Made by a program: the position numbers and the translations under genes
The notes under the pieces: model-generated
The model's database searches: none
Told to the model about the DNA's origin: nothing
What the model saw: only the letters and a program-made list of their open reading frames with translations
Assembly: GCA_964491785.1 (NCBI GenBank)
Contig: CAZBGS010000002.1
Location: 124,001 to 188,000 of the forward strand
DNA: 64,000 nt
DNA from: RZZS01 sp964491785
Lineage (GTDB): Bacteria > Pseudomonadota > Alphaproteobacteria > Micavibrionales > Micavibrionaceae
Direction of reading: 5' to 3'
Shown: positions 50,072-59,212 of the stretch, piece by piece
How the letters are laid out: each line of letters starts with the position of its first letter
How positions within the stretch are numbered: the first letter of the stretch is position 1

Positions 50072-50863
50072 ATGCTTGAGACGATGCTGATTACCTTTCG
50101 CGAGGGTCTGGAAGCTTTTCTTATTGTGGCGATTACGATTGCTTATCTGGTCAAGACGGGGCGCAGGCATTTACTTGCGCCGGTCTATGCCGGGGTGGTC
50201 GCCGCCCTGCTCGCAAGTATTGCGGGAAGCGTTTATCTGAGCGAGCTTGCGGCCAGCGAAGTTACCGAGGGCTTGCTTGCACTGGTCGCGGGCGCGCTGG
50301 TGGCTTCGATGACGTGGTATGTGATGAAGGCTGCCAGGCATTTCCGCAGCGATATTCATGAAAGGATCGAGCAATCAGCCGCGAGGGACGGCAAGGCGGC
50401 GATGGCCGGAATATTTTCATTCACCGTATTGATGATCGCGCGCGAGGGGATGGAGACGGCGCTGATGCTTGGAAGCATAGCCGGAAGCGCGGGGGCCGCC
50501 GAGATGCTTGCGGGAGCGGCGGCGGGACTGGTTCTTGCCCTGACGATAGGGTTGCTATGGGTCAGGCACAGCAGCAAAATCAATTTGCGCCTGTTCCTGC
50601 AAACCACCGGAGTCTTTCTGATTCTTTTCAGCACTCATCTGTTTGTATACGGCATTCACGAGCTTAGCGAAGCATCCGCCCTGCCCCTGGGGACGGAGCT
50701 TAATTACAGCATCCATCTGGTCACCGAGCCTTTCGGCCATGACGCGCTTCCGGCGGCGCTGATAACTTACGGCTTGATCGCCCTGCCCTGCGCGTGGTTG
50801 ATTTGGGTTTATGCAAGAGAAAGACTCCTTACGCCCGGAAAAGCATCCGCCGCCGCAGAATAG
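50072..50863 (+). CDS. FTR1-family iron permease
   Basis: This 263-residue protein has seven hydrophobic segments and the two iron-binding motifs of the family: REGLE at residues 10-14 and REGME at 124-128. FTR1/EfeU-type permeases take up iron, usually with a partner oxidase or periplasmic binder; none is adjacent. The Fur-like operator upstream supports iron-responsive expression. Its 3' end overlaps gluQRS by 53 bp. Confidence 0.92.
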   Translation: MLETMLITFREGLEAFLIVAITIAYLVKTGRRHLLAPVYAGVVAALLASIAGSVYLSELAASEVTEGLLALVAGALVASMTWYVMKAARHFRSDIHERIEQSAARDGKAAMAGIFSFTVLMIAREGMETALMLGSIAGSAGAAEMLAGAAAGLVLALTIGLLWVRHSSKINLRLFLQTTGVFLILFSTHLFVYGIHELSEASALPLGTELNYSIHLVTEPFGHDALPAALITYGLIALPCAWLIWVYARERLLTPGKASAAAE

Positions 50864-51719
50864 CATCGCGGCGGTTTCCCGCTTTGCGCCTTCGCCGACC
50901 GGGAGGCTGCATCTCGGACATGCTTATTCGGCCCTGTACGCATATGAGATCGCCATGCGTTCGGGCGGGAGATTCGTTCTTCGCATCGAGGATATCGATA
51001 CCGGTCGCTGCCGGGCTGAATTCGAGGAAGGCATTTACGAGGATCTGGACTGGCTGGGGATAAAGTGGGAAAAGCCGGTACGGCGCCAGTCGGAGCATTT
51101 CGCGGACTATCGGAGCGCTCTTGATAAACTTGCCGGGAAATCGTTGCTATATCCCTGTTTTTGCACAAGGAAAGAGATTCAGGAGGAAATCGCGCGGGCG
51201 GATTCTGCGCCGCACGGGCCGGAGGGATTTTTATACCCTGGCACCTGCCGCCATTTATCCACAGAGCAGAGGGAAGAGAAAATCGCCGCCGGGACGCCCT
51301 ATGCGCTCAGGCTGGACACGGGGGCGGCGATGGAAGGATTAACCGCGCCGCTGACATGGATCGACACGGAAAAGGGGGAGCAGAAAGCGAGGCCGGAAAT
51401 ACTCGGGGATGTGGTTCTGGCGCGCAAGGACGTTCCGGCGAGCTATCACCTGTGCGTCACGCTGGACGATCACATTCAGGGAATTACCGTTGTTTCGAGG
51501 GGCGAAGATCTTTTTTATGCCAGCCATTTGCACCGGCTTCTTCAGGAACTGCTTGATCTTGACGTTCCTGTATGGAGCCATCATAAGATGCTGCTGGACG
51601 AAGAGGGGAGGCGTTTTGCCAAGCGAAACCAGAGCGTAACCTTGCGGCATTTGCGGGAAACCGGGGGCAAAACCCCGAAACAGATCATGGACATGGCCGG
51701 CATTGTGACTATAGAATGA
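50811..51719 (+). CDS. gluQ: tRNA glutamyl-Q(34) synthetase GluQRS
   Basis: This 302-residue paralogue of GluRS attaches glutamate to queuosine-34 of tRNA-Asp. It has the FAPSPTGRLHLGHAYSAL motif (HIGH as HLGH, residues 34-37), the zinc cluster of the family (CFCTRKE and later YPGTC), and RFAKRN in place of KMSKS; it lacks the anticodon-binding domain of GluRS. No alternative start codon exists before the catalytic core, so the 53-bp overlap with the iron permease gene is genuine. Confidence 0.94.
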   Translation: MQEKDSLRPEKHPPPQNSIAAVSRFAPSPTGRLHLGHAYSALYAYEIAMRSGGRFVLRIEDIDTGRCRAEFEEGIYEDLDWLGIKWEKPVRRQSEHFADYRSALDKLAGKSLLYPCFCTRKEIQEEIARADSAPHGPEGFLYPGTCRHLSTEQREEKIAAGTPYALRLDTGAAMEGLTAPLTWIDTEKGEQKARPEILGDVVLARKDVPASYHLCVTLDDHIQGITVVSRGEDLFYASHLHRLLQELLDLDVPVWSHHKMLLDEEGRRFAKRNQSVTLRHLRETGGKTPKQIMDMAGIVTIE

Positions 51720-51751
51720 TGCGTACCAGCTGATAACCGGAGTCCCGCGCC

Positions 51752-52072
51752 ATGGCCAACAATCTCCTGCATATCGAAGGCAAGCCTTATATTGTCCTGC
51801 CGCTTCATGAATATCTCGAAATTACCGGACAGAAGAACGGCGCATTGCCGGACGAGGTGATGAACCGGATTTCGGAAGGGCGCGAACATCCTGTAAAAGT
51901 CATCAGAAAACACCGCAAGATGACCCAGGACGACCTTGCGAAAAGCACCGGCCTTTCCCGAACCTATCTGACCGAAATCGAGACGAAGCGCAAGGACGGA
52001 TCAATCCGCGCTCTCAAGGCGATAGCGGGGGCGCTTGATGTGGATATCGGGATACTTGCGTCACAGGATTAG
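51752..52072 (+). CDS. XRE-family HTH regulator (antitoxin-like)
   Basis: This 106-residue protein has an N-terminal segment with GKPYIVLPLHEYLEI, reminiscent of Phd-type antitoxins, and a C-terminal HTH_3 domain (about residues 48-100: HRKMTQDDLAKSTGLSRTYL, LKAIAGALDVDI). It could be an orphan antitoxin or a simple repressor. No toxin-like gene lies beside it. Confidence 0.85.
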   Translation: MANNLLHIEGKPYIVLPLHEYLEITGQKNGALPDEVMNRISEGREHPVKVIRKHRKMTQDDLAKSTGLSRTYLTEIETKRKDGSIRALKAIAGALDVDIGILASQD

Positions 52073-52152
52073 GGAGAAATACTTTTACTTCCATTAACCT
52101 TCTGTCCTTTATAATATTTTAAAGGGGCGGTTTTTCGGGATAGGGGATTTCA

Positions 52153-52980
52153 ATGCGTCTTTTACTGCTTTTTTTCGCTTTATGCCTCATTATCCGGCCT
52201 GCCGATGCCTGCATCAATCCAGACGCGCAGGTAGGGACAATCATCTATAATTCAACCCACGACACTTTCCAGGGATGCACCTATTACGGCTGGCAGGCGT
52301 TTCACGGCAACAGGCCGAGCTGTCCGACCGGCAACATAATCGCGCACTGGAGATTTGACGAAACCAGTGGAACGACAGCCTATGACAGCGTAGGCACTTA
52401 CAATGCGGCGATGTCTAACATGGACAACTCCAACTGGGTAAGCGGCAAGTTCGGCAACGCCCTCAATCTGGATGGCGTGAACGAGTATCTGACGGTAACA
52501 GGGATACTGAGCAATTTCGCCGCCAGCGACTGGACATTTTCGATCTGGATATATCAGGATGCGGTTGAATACCTCGAAAACTGGGGCGACCAAAGGGTAA
52601 TTTTTTCCAGCAGGCCGACAAACCAGGAGCCTTATATATATCTGGCGCTAAGATATGACGAGTACTGGTTCCGTTATATTGTAACCACCAACAATGCGAT
52701 AGCAAATACGCCCCAAACGGCAAATGAGTGGATTAATCTGGTCGGGGTAATCAGCGGGGATAACCTGATAATATATAAAAACGGGGTAGTTGCCAATGCC
52801 GAGACTCTTGCCAGCCCCCGGGTTAATCTCGCGAATACAAATATGATCATAGGCTTTGGGAACGCTCTTAAATACTTCGATGGTAAGATTGACGATTTCC
52901 GTGTTTTCAAAAGCGCCCTGTCCCCCGCCGATGTTGCCCTTCTGTATGGCAACGGGGGTGGATGTATTGACAGTTACTAA
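52153..52980 (+). CDS. Secreted LamG/ConA-like protein 1
   Basis: This 275-residue protein has a signal peptide (about residues 1-18), then a short conserved N-terminal region CINPDAQVGTIIYNS, then FQGCTYYGWQAFH, then a LamG-type jelly roll (about 60-270): WRFDETSGTTAYDSVG and FDGKIDDFRVFKSALS at its end. The last residues GGGCIDSY carry a Cys. It is the first of three paralogues in a row with 30-bp and 14-bp gaps, so they form an operon. Such domains bind carbohydrate or other ligands; the ligand is unknown. Confidence 0.85.
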   Translation: MRLLLLFFALCLIIRPADACINPDAQVGTIIYNSTHDTFQGCTYYGWQAFHGNRPSCPTGNIIAHWRFDETSGTTAYDSVGTYNAAMSNMDNSNWVSGKFGNALNLDGVNEYLTVTGILSNFAASDWTFSIWIYQDAVEYLENWGDQRVIFSSRPTNQEPYIYLALRYDEYWFRYIVTTNNAIANTPQTANEWINLVGVISGDNLIIYKNGVVANAETLASPRVNLANTNMIIGFGNALKYFDGKIDDFRVFKSALSPADVALLYGNGGGCIDSY

Positions 52981-53010
52981 GGGCGGTTCCGGGTTGATTT
53001 GGAGCAATGA

Positions 53011-53868
53011 ATGAAAAAAGTTTTGATTTTTTTACTGGCTGGTCTTTCGCTATCCCAATACGCCCGGGCATCATGCACCAATCCGGACGCCGAGGAAGGT
53101 ACCATCATCTACAATTCGAGCTCATATACTTTTCAGGGCTGCACGCCTCATGGGTGGTACGCGTTTCATCATCCCCTGCCTCTCGACCCATGCCCTGCCA
53201 GCGGACTGGTCGCGCATTACAGATTTGACGAGACAGGAGGCACAACCGCGAACGACAGCTCCGGCAACAACAGACACGGCACGCTGGTTAGCATGGATCC
53301 CGCTTCGGACTGGGTAACCGGGCCATTCGGCAACGCGCTCGATTTCGATGGCGGTAACGACAGAGTGAATGTGCCAAGTAACGCTGTTTTTGATATCAAT
53401 GTCGGCGGCGGTTTTTCAAATTTTTTGTGGTTCAAAAAAACCACCGACTGCGGAACGCCGAACAACGAAGTGATGACAAACAGGTTTGGTACGGGACATT
53501 TTGAGAAAACCTGGTGGCTGGGCTGTTCAGCATCCACTGATTTTTTATCCATACGTTTGAATGAGATTATGATACATTCCTCTGTCGCCATAGATGATGG
53601 TAAATGGCATCATGCCGGATGGATTTATGAGCCTGTCACGTCTCAAATCCGTCTTTACCTTGATGGCACAATGGTAAACAGCACCGGCTACGTCATATCG
53701 TCTAACATGAATGTCGCCAATCCACTTTGTATTAGCGGATACGATGCCGAATGCGACGACCCGCAATATCATTTCCAGGGTACGCTAGATGACGTGCGCT
53801 TTTACAATCGCGCATTGACCAGCGGTGAAATATCAACGCTTTACGGCGGAGGTTTGGGATGCAGATAG
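53011..53868 (+). CDS. Secreted LamG/ConA-like protein 2
   Basis: This 285-residue paralogue of its upstream neighbour begins with a signal peptide (MKKVLIFLLAGLSLSQ, about residues 1-20), then CTNPDAEEGTIIYNSSSYTF and GCTPHGWYAFHHPLPLD, then the LamG region YRFDETGGTTANDSSGNNRH ... LDDVRFYNRALTSGEISTLY and a terminal GLGCR. The Cys pattern is conserved with its two relatives. The next paralogue starts 14 bp later, and an alternative upstream start of it would overlap this gene. Confidence 0.85.
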   Translation: MKKVLIFLLAGLSLSQYARASCTNPDAEEGTIIYNSSSYTFQGCTPHGWYAFHHPLPLDPCPASGLVAHYRFDETGGTTANDSSGNNRHGTLVSMDPASDWVTGPFGNALDFDGGNDRVNVPSNAVFDINVGGGFSNFLWFKKTTDCGTPNNEVMTNRFGTGHFEKTWWLGCSASTDFLSIRLNEIMIHSSVAIDDGKWHHAGWIYEPVTSQIRLYLDGTMVNSTGYVISSNMNVANPLCISGYDAECDDPQYHFQGTLDDVRFYNRALTSGEISTLYGGGLGCR

Positions 53869-53882
53869 TGTTCGGGGGAAAT

Positions 53883-54731
53883 ATGCGTCTGGCGACCGGG
53901 TTACTGTTTTTTTTATTGCTTGCCCCGGCCAGCGATGCTTTCGCGGACTGCGTTAATCCGAACGGCAAGACAGGGACGATGATCTATAATTCCAGCGAAG
54001 GGGTTTTTCAGGGCTGCGTCGAAGGCGGATGGATTGCCTTTCATGAAAAGCCTGTGGCTCTTGAGAGCTGCCCTTCCGCCGGGCTGGTAGCGCACTGGAA
54101 GCTGGACGAGGCAAGCGGAACCACCGCACTCAATTCAGCCGGGGCCGCTAACGGAACGCTCGTCAACATGGACGACAGCGATTGGGTTTTCGGGAAACTC
54201 GGCAGGGCCCTTGATTTCGACGGGGCTGACGACGTGGTAACTAGCGGGCTTACCGGGCCGAATGTGGTTACGGTTTCGGCATGGATCAACCCCAGAGGCT
54301 GGGGCGAGAGTCAGATGGGCAGGATAGCGCAAAGCCAGACCACATTCTGGATTTTCTATCTGTTTGGCAATCCGGGCGGCGTCAATCCCAATTCGCTTGC
54401 GTTCTGGTCGGGATGGGGGACGAGAGAGGGATCATGGTCGTCGCCGTCGGCTTCGATAGAGCTAAACCAGTGGCAGCATGTCGCTGTGACTTATGACGGA
54501 ACCGCGGTCAATAACGATCCCAAAATGTACATCAACAGCGCCTTGCAGGGCTTAACCGAATATGCCAATCCGGAAGGCGCCAGAGAAGCTGCGGGATCCG
54601 TTTATCTCGGAAACAACTCTCTTGGCACCAGAACCTTCGACGGCAAAATTGACGATGTCCGGATCTATAACCGGGTGCTTGCTTATAACGAGATTGTTCA
54701 GCTTTATAATAACGGCATGGGTTGTCAGTAA
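53883..54731 (+). CDS. Secreted LamG/ConA-like protein 3
   Basis: This 282-residue paralogue has signal peptide MRLATGLLFFLLLAPASDA, then CVNPNGKTGTMIYNSSEGVF and GCVEGGWIAFHEKP, then a LamG region (WKLDEASGTTALNSAGAANG, FDGKIDDVRIYNRVLAYNE) and the terminal NNGMGCQ. The ATG at 53883 gives a clean signal peptide; a longer ORF reading is rejected. It has Trp/Gly-rich loops and is closest in outline to its neighbours. It is convergent with the nitrilase-family gene. Confidence 0.85.
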   Translation: MRLATGLLFFLLLAPASDAFADCVNPNGKTGTMIYNSSEGVFQGCVEGGWIAFHEKPVALESCPSAGLVAHWKLDEASGTTALNSAGAANGTLVNMDDSDWVFGKLGRALDFDGADDVVTSGLTGPNVVTVSAWINPRGWGESQMGRIAQSQTTFWIFYLFGNPGGVNPNSLAFWSGWGTREGSWSSPSASIELNQWQHVAVTYDGTAVNNDPKMYINSALQGLTEYANPEGAREAAGSVYLGNNSLGTRTFDGKIDDVRIYNRVLAYNEIVQLYNNGMGCQ

Positions 54732-54748
54732 GGCCGGGGCGTTTTCCG

Positions 54749-55600
54749 TCAACCTGATCGGGGAAGGCTCTGAAGGATGATTTCCCGGTCGTGTTTTAGC
54801 GCTGGTATTGCGTTTCTGGCTCTGGCCGCTTCCGCAAGGTCTGTTTCGGCGATGATGATGCCTGTGCCGGTGCCCGCAGATGCCAGCACCTCTCCCCACG
54901 GGCCGACGATCATGGAATGGCCGTAAGTCTGGCGGCCACCGTCGTGTTCTCCGGTCTGGGCGGCGGCGGCGACGAAGCTGCCGGTTTCGATTGCCCTTGC
55001 GCGCAGTAGCACTTCCCAGTGAGCCATGCCGGTCGGAACGGTGAAAGCCGCGGGAATGCTGAGAATTGAAGCGCCGCCTTTGGCAAGCAGCCTGTAAAGA
55101 TATGCAAAGCGCAAATCGTAACAAATGCTGAGACCGAGAGCGCACCAGGGGGTTTGCACCATGACTGCCTTGCTTCCCGGAGTTACCACCTTGCTTTCGC
55201 GGTGCCTTTCCCCGGTGGGAAGGTCGGCGTCATAGAGGTGTATTTTGTCGTATCTGGCAGCAATTTCCCCCTTGCCGGAGAATACAAAGCTGCGGTTTAC
55301 CGGCAGGTCGTTTCCTTCAAGCATTATTTTAAGCGAGCCGCAGACTATCCAGACGCCAAGCTCTTCGGCCAGTGATGACATGCGGGGTATGGCCGGGTGC
55401 CCATCTTCCGGAAGACCTTTAAGTTCTTTTTCCTTTTGCGGGGCGAGGATGCGGTCGGTGTTTTCGGGGGTGAAGATGATATCCGCCCCCTGCCCTGCCG
55501 CCTGTCTGATAAAAGCTTCGGCAGAGGCCAGATTTTCCTCAATCTCCGGGCCGCTGCACATCTGCACGCAGGCCACTTTCAGTTTCGTGTCTTGTTGCAT
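54749..55600 (-). CDS. Carbon-nitrogen hydrolase (Nit2/omega-amidase type)
   Basis: This 283-residue nitrilase-superfamily protein has the catalytic triad Glu46 (FTPENTDR), Lys119 (AARYDKIHLYDAD) and Cys160 (LGLSICYDLRFAYLYR). Length and core are those of Nit1/Nit2 relatives, which hydrolyse omega-amides or deaminated glutathione. It lies next to comF on the same strand, the usual alphaproteobacterial order. Confidence 0.92.
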   Translation of the reverse strand: MQQDTKLKVACVQMCSGPEIEENLASAEAFIRQAAGQGADIIFTPENTDRILAPQKEKELKGLPEDGHPAIPRMSSLAEELGVWIVCGSLKIMLEGNDLPVNRSFVFSGKGEIAARYDKIHLYDADLPTGERHRESKVVTPGSKAVMVQTPWCALGLSICYDLRFAYLYRLLAKGGASILSIPAAFTVPTGMAHWEVLLRARAIETGSFVAAAAQTGEHDGGRQTYGHSMIVGPWGEVLASAGTGTGIIIAETDLAEAARARNAIPALKHDREIILQSLPRSG

Positions 55601-55663
55601 GCCGTTCTTATCCCCTACATTAGAGTACTGGACGATCAGTTTAAATCCTGACAGGGTCCCGGT

Positions 55664-56443
55664 TCAATACAAGGTTCCAGGTTTCACCACCCTTGCAAGG
55701 GTCAGGACGTTGACTTCGGCGCAGCCTGCCTTGAGCAGTGCGAGCGCGCACTCGTTTACCGTTGCGCCGGTAGTGTAAACGTCGTCGATTAGGAGCACTC
55801 GTTTGCCTCTGATTTCCGGCTGCCTGTTTTCGGGAATCGTGAACGCTTTGCGGACGTTGCGGGCGCGATCTTTCGCGGACAGATGTCCCTGGCTTCTGGT
55901 CGCGCGCACGCGCTCGATCGCCTCCGGATGGTAGGCAAGTCCCGTTTCTCTGGAGAGAGCCTGCGCGATAAGCGCCGCCTGATTATAGCGCCTTTTCAAA
56001 AACCTCCACCGGTGCAACGGCACAGGCACCGTGCAGTCGGAATTTTCTATCAATCTTGCTCCGGCCCTCTTCATCCATGGCAAAAAGGCAATGACCGCAT
56101 GGGTATGGTCGGTATGCTTGAATTTGAGGATGAGTTCGCGGCTGGAATCATTATACTGCAATGCCGACCGGGAACGGTTATAGTGCGGCCTTTCCGCAAG
56201 GCATTCGCCGCACAGGGTTCCTTCGGGCTGCTCGAAATCGAACGGGCGCCCGCAGCAATCGCATAGCGGCTCGGCGATGAAGCTTAGGGAACTCCAGACT
56301 TCGGGGGAAATCATGCCCTGTTTTTCGACGGGGCGTCCGCTTATCACGCAGCTGGGCGGAAGGATAAAATTTATGATTTTGTTATAAAACGAAGGCGGGT
56401 GAAAGCCGCTTAAACCAACTTTGCTATTTCCAAAGATAAACAT
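55664..56443 (-). CDS. comF: ComF-family phosphoribosyltransferase
   Basis: This 259-residue protein has an N-terminal Cys-rich zinc-ribbon (CVISGRPVEK, CDCCGRPFD, CGECLAERP) and a C-terminal PRTase domain with the PRPP loop VLLIDDVYTTGAT and VPVPLHRWRFLKRRYNQAAL. ComF-type proteins are linked to competence and DNA uptake; in alphaproteobacteria the true substrate is unknown. It is divergent from the large methyltransferase gene. Confidence 0.92.
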   Translation of the reverse strand: MFIFGNSKVGLSGFHPPSFYNKIINFILPPSCVISGRPVEKQGMISPEVWSSLSFIAEPLCDCCGRPFDFEQPEGTLCGECLAERPHYNRSRSALQYNDSSRELILKFKHTDHTHAVIAFLPWMKRAGARLIENSDCTVPVPLHRWRFLKRRYNQAALIAQALSRETGLAYHPEAIERVRATRSQGHLSAKDRARNVRKAFTIPENRQPEIRGKRVLLIDDVYTTGATVNECALALLKAGCAEVNVLTLARVVKPGTLY

Positions 56444-56578
56444 ATATAAATCTTAACAAAACTGTATAATTGTGATTGCGCTTGAACTTGCGCTGATTTA
56501 ACATAGCATTTTATGCGCTGATAATCAGAACACAAAGGACAAGCGTCGGGTTTTGTATTATGCTTGGCGGCTGCGGCG

Positions 56579-59212
56579 ATGGCTACAGAAACAAATATAA
56601 CAACTTTATGGAAAGGGCACAGAAATATTTCCGGCTCAAAAGAACCAGGCGTGACCAGTTTGACGCGCTCTGAAAAGGGGCCGGGTCACATGTTTATAAA
56701 CGAGAAGAAAGAGCTTCTGAAAGATATTCCGCCTTCGACGATCCGCAAGGCCTGGTTCACTTTAGCCCATCTGATTCTCGATCCCGGCGCACTGGTCGTG
56801 GATATGGGGTGCGATAACGGCGACATGACCTATGTCATGGCGGTATTCAATCCCGGAGCCCGCTTCATCGGCATCGACAAAAGCAAGCGCACGATCAACA
56901 AGGCCCGCCAGACACACAAGCTTCCAAATCTTGAATTCCGCGTCGGCGATATTACCAAGGATATATTTGAAGACAGTTCGGTAGACGCGATTGTCAATTC
57001 CTACATCATCTATGAGGTCTATTCACAGTCAAGATTCAACGAGCGGACGATAAGGCAGATGCTCCGCAATCATGCCTCGATGCTGAAGCCGGGCGGAGTG
57101 ATGTTCATCCATGACTATGCGAGACCTCCGCCGGAGGAATTCGTGCTGATGGAGATGCCCGATGTCCATAGCCGGGGGGACGATCTGTCGCAAATGTCGG
57201 AAGCAGACCTTCTGGTATGGTTTTCCGAGCATGCGCGCCCCAATGTCAGGGATCCGGGGTGCTGCGGCTTCTATCTTGAGGAAATGCCCCCCAGGCTGCC
57301 AAAGACCAGACTTTTCCGCCTGCCCTACAAATGGGCCTATGAATTCATCATGCGCAAAGACAGCCGTGAATTATGGCAGTCAGAACTTCCCAAGGAATAC
57401 ACCTGCTTTACAAAACGCGAATTCCGCAAGGAGCTTGGAGCGCTTGGGGCGAGAGTGCTTTACAGCACCCCGCACTGGGACGAGCCTCATATCAAGAAGA
57501 ATTTCGAAGGTCATTTCAGACTTTATAACGACAAGGGTTCTCCGATAGGCTGGCCGCCGACGAGTTTCATAGCCGTGGCGCAGAAGATGGGCGAAGGCAA
57601 ATCCCTGCTGCTTGAGGAGCGTCGCCCTTCGCGCGAGAAGAACAGCGGCATGCGGATCTTTGCCATGCGTAACGATCACGACGGCAAGATCATCGACATA
57701 GTGAGCCGGGATTACGATTTCACCAATGTGATTCCCTATCGCATCAACGAACATGGCGGGCTTAATGTGTTTGTCCATGAGGGCTTGCCGAGATGCATTA
57801 TCAATGCGGTTCCGCGGCATGGGGAGAGTCTGGACGGCAAGCGCTGGTCAGGGCACATGATTGAGGCGCTTTCGGTCGAAAGCGAGTTGATAAGAGAAGC
57901 GGAGAAAGGCGGAAGCAAGGGGATAATCAAGTTTTCCAATTCCTGTCTTGGCCTGAAGCCTGCGCTTGGCACCTCGTTTGAGACCGGCCCGGCGTTTTTC
58001 CCGGCGCCGGATTTTATCGACGAGCGTGTCGAAACCCGTTACCTGCGCATCGAAAGCGGTCAGGGGCGCCCGGTTTTAAACGAGCATATTGCAAGGGACG
58101 CCGATGGCTTCTCTTCTCAGGGCAGGATCAGGGAAGTCGACGCTCAAAGCCTGCTTAACGCTATTTCTGTCGGGCTTCTTCCAAACGCCAGACTGGAAGT
58201 CCAGCTTCTCAACCTCTACCAGCTGCTGGGGATCAAGGCTGAAACCTGGAACGAGTGCCCGCTCAACATACCTCCGGAGGATGCGGAGCCGGTTCTTTCG
58301 CTTCGCGACATGCTCAGCAAGATTTCGGCGGACGACAGCCGTTACAAGGAAGTAAAAGGTTATGCGGGACAAATCCGGATGATCAACAGTATCTTCGTCG
58401 ACGAGGGCTATACCAACGGCGGGCCGGCGGGCCTTGTCTCCAAGGGCATGGATTTTGTCGTTCCGGGAGACGACACCATCAATACCGCCGTCGTCCTGCC
58501 GCTCACGAAAAACATGGATGGTGAGCTGCTGGCCGGTGTGGTCACCGAATATCTGCCGGTTCCCCAGAGATACAAAGGCAACGGGATGGTTCTGACTGTG
58601 CCAAGTTTCCCGCTGCCGAAAGATATCGACAACATGGAGGCGGCGGCGAGATATGTGGCAAACAAGCTCGGCCTGAAGCCCGAACAAGTCGGAAGGCTCG
58701 GGGAGAGCTATTTCTGCCACTCCGGGGTTACGCCGCAACGAATCTATCCCTTCGCCGCCGTCAATACCAGTATCATGAAATGGATGGCTGCCGGTCGTAC
58801 CCACGGGACGGTCAAATGGACGCCGACCTACAATCTCTGGAAGCTGATGTATTGGGATTGTTCCGAGAGTTTCCTTTATGTGACGGTCAGGGCTTACTGG
58901 ACGCTCTGCTGCGAGACCGAGGCCACTTACAATCTCGGCCATGAATACAGCATGATGGCCCAGAAGGCCAGGCCGGTAAGTCTGCGCGCAGAGCAGATAT
59001 TCAGCAATAAAGGCGTGGACAGCGTGGAGGCGAAAGAAGTTATCAGCCAGGGAGCCGGGGACGAGCTTTGCAACTGGCTGGCCAGGAATGCGGCGCTTAC
59101 CAGACATCAGGAGGAAGAAGCCGCCGAAGAAGATGAAGACGACGCCGATTTCGGCGGCCCCGATTTCGACTATGCCGACCAGCTTGAAAAACCCAAACCT
59201 ACCAACGAATAG
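56579..59212 (+). CDS. SAM methyltransferase with C-terminal Nudix-like regions
   Basis: This 877-residue protein has a Rossmann methyltransferase domain (about residues 50-270) with DMGCDNGDMTY and GARFIGIDKS (SAM-binding) near residues 75-100. The remaining 600 residues appear to hold two Nudix-like segments: one near FFPAPDFIDERVETRYLRIE, the other near VVTEYLPVPQRYKGNGMVL and EAAARYVANKLGLKPEQVG, which lacks the glutamates of a normal Nudix box. The C-terminus is an acidic tail. It lies between comF and the NDUFAF5-like gene, which overlaps its stop by one base. The start is not certain: TTG 56564, ATG 56579 or ATG 56690 are possible. Function unknown. Confidence 0.65.
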   Translation: MATETNITTLWKGHRNISGSKEPGVTSLTRSEKGPGHMFINEKKELLKDIPPSTIRKAWFTLAHLILDPGALVVDMGCDNGDMTYVMAVFNPGARFIGIDKSKRTINKARQTHKLPNLEFRVGDITKDIFEDSSVDAIVNSYIIYEVYSQSRFNERTIRQMLRNHASMLKPGGVMFIHDYARPPPEEFVLMEMPDVHSRGDDLSQMSEADLLVWFSEHARPNVRDPGCCGFYLEEMPPRLPKTRLFRLPYKWAYEFIMRKDSRELWQSELPKEYTCFTKREFRKELGALGARVLYSTPHWDEPHIKKNFEGHFRLYNDKGSPIGWPPTSFIAVAQKMGEGKSLLLEERRPSREKNSGMRIFAMRNDHDGKIIDIVSRDYDFTNVIPYRINEHGGLNVFVHEGLPRCIINAVPRHGESLDGKRWSGHMIEALSVESELIREAEKGGSKGIIKFSNSCLGLKPALGTSFETGPAFFPAPDFIDERVETRYLRIESGQGRPVLNEHIARDADGFSSQGRIREVDAQSLLNAISVGLLPNARLEVQLLNLYQLLGIKAETWNECPLNIPPEDAEPVLSLRDMLSKISADDSRYKEVKGYAGQIRMINSIFVDEGYTNGGPAGLVSKGMDFVVPGDDTINTAVVLPLTKNMDGELLAGVVTEYLPVPQRYKGNGMVLTVPSFPLPKDIDNMEAAARYVANKLGLKPEQVGRLGESYFCHSGVTPQRIYPFAAVNTSIMKWMAAGRTHGTVKWTPTYNLWKLMYWDCSESFLYVTVRAYWTLCCETEATYNLGHEYSMMAQKARPVSLRAEQIFSNKGVDSVEAKEVISQGAGDELCNWLARNAALTRHQEEEAAEEDEDDADFGGPDFDYADQLEKPKPTNE

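Noticed and set aside
58076..59107. Minus-strand 343-codon frame opposite the methyltransferase/Nudix-like gene
   Set aside because: The plus-strand protein continues without interruption and has the methyltransferase motif; the antisense product is a typical shadow.
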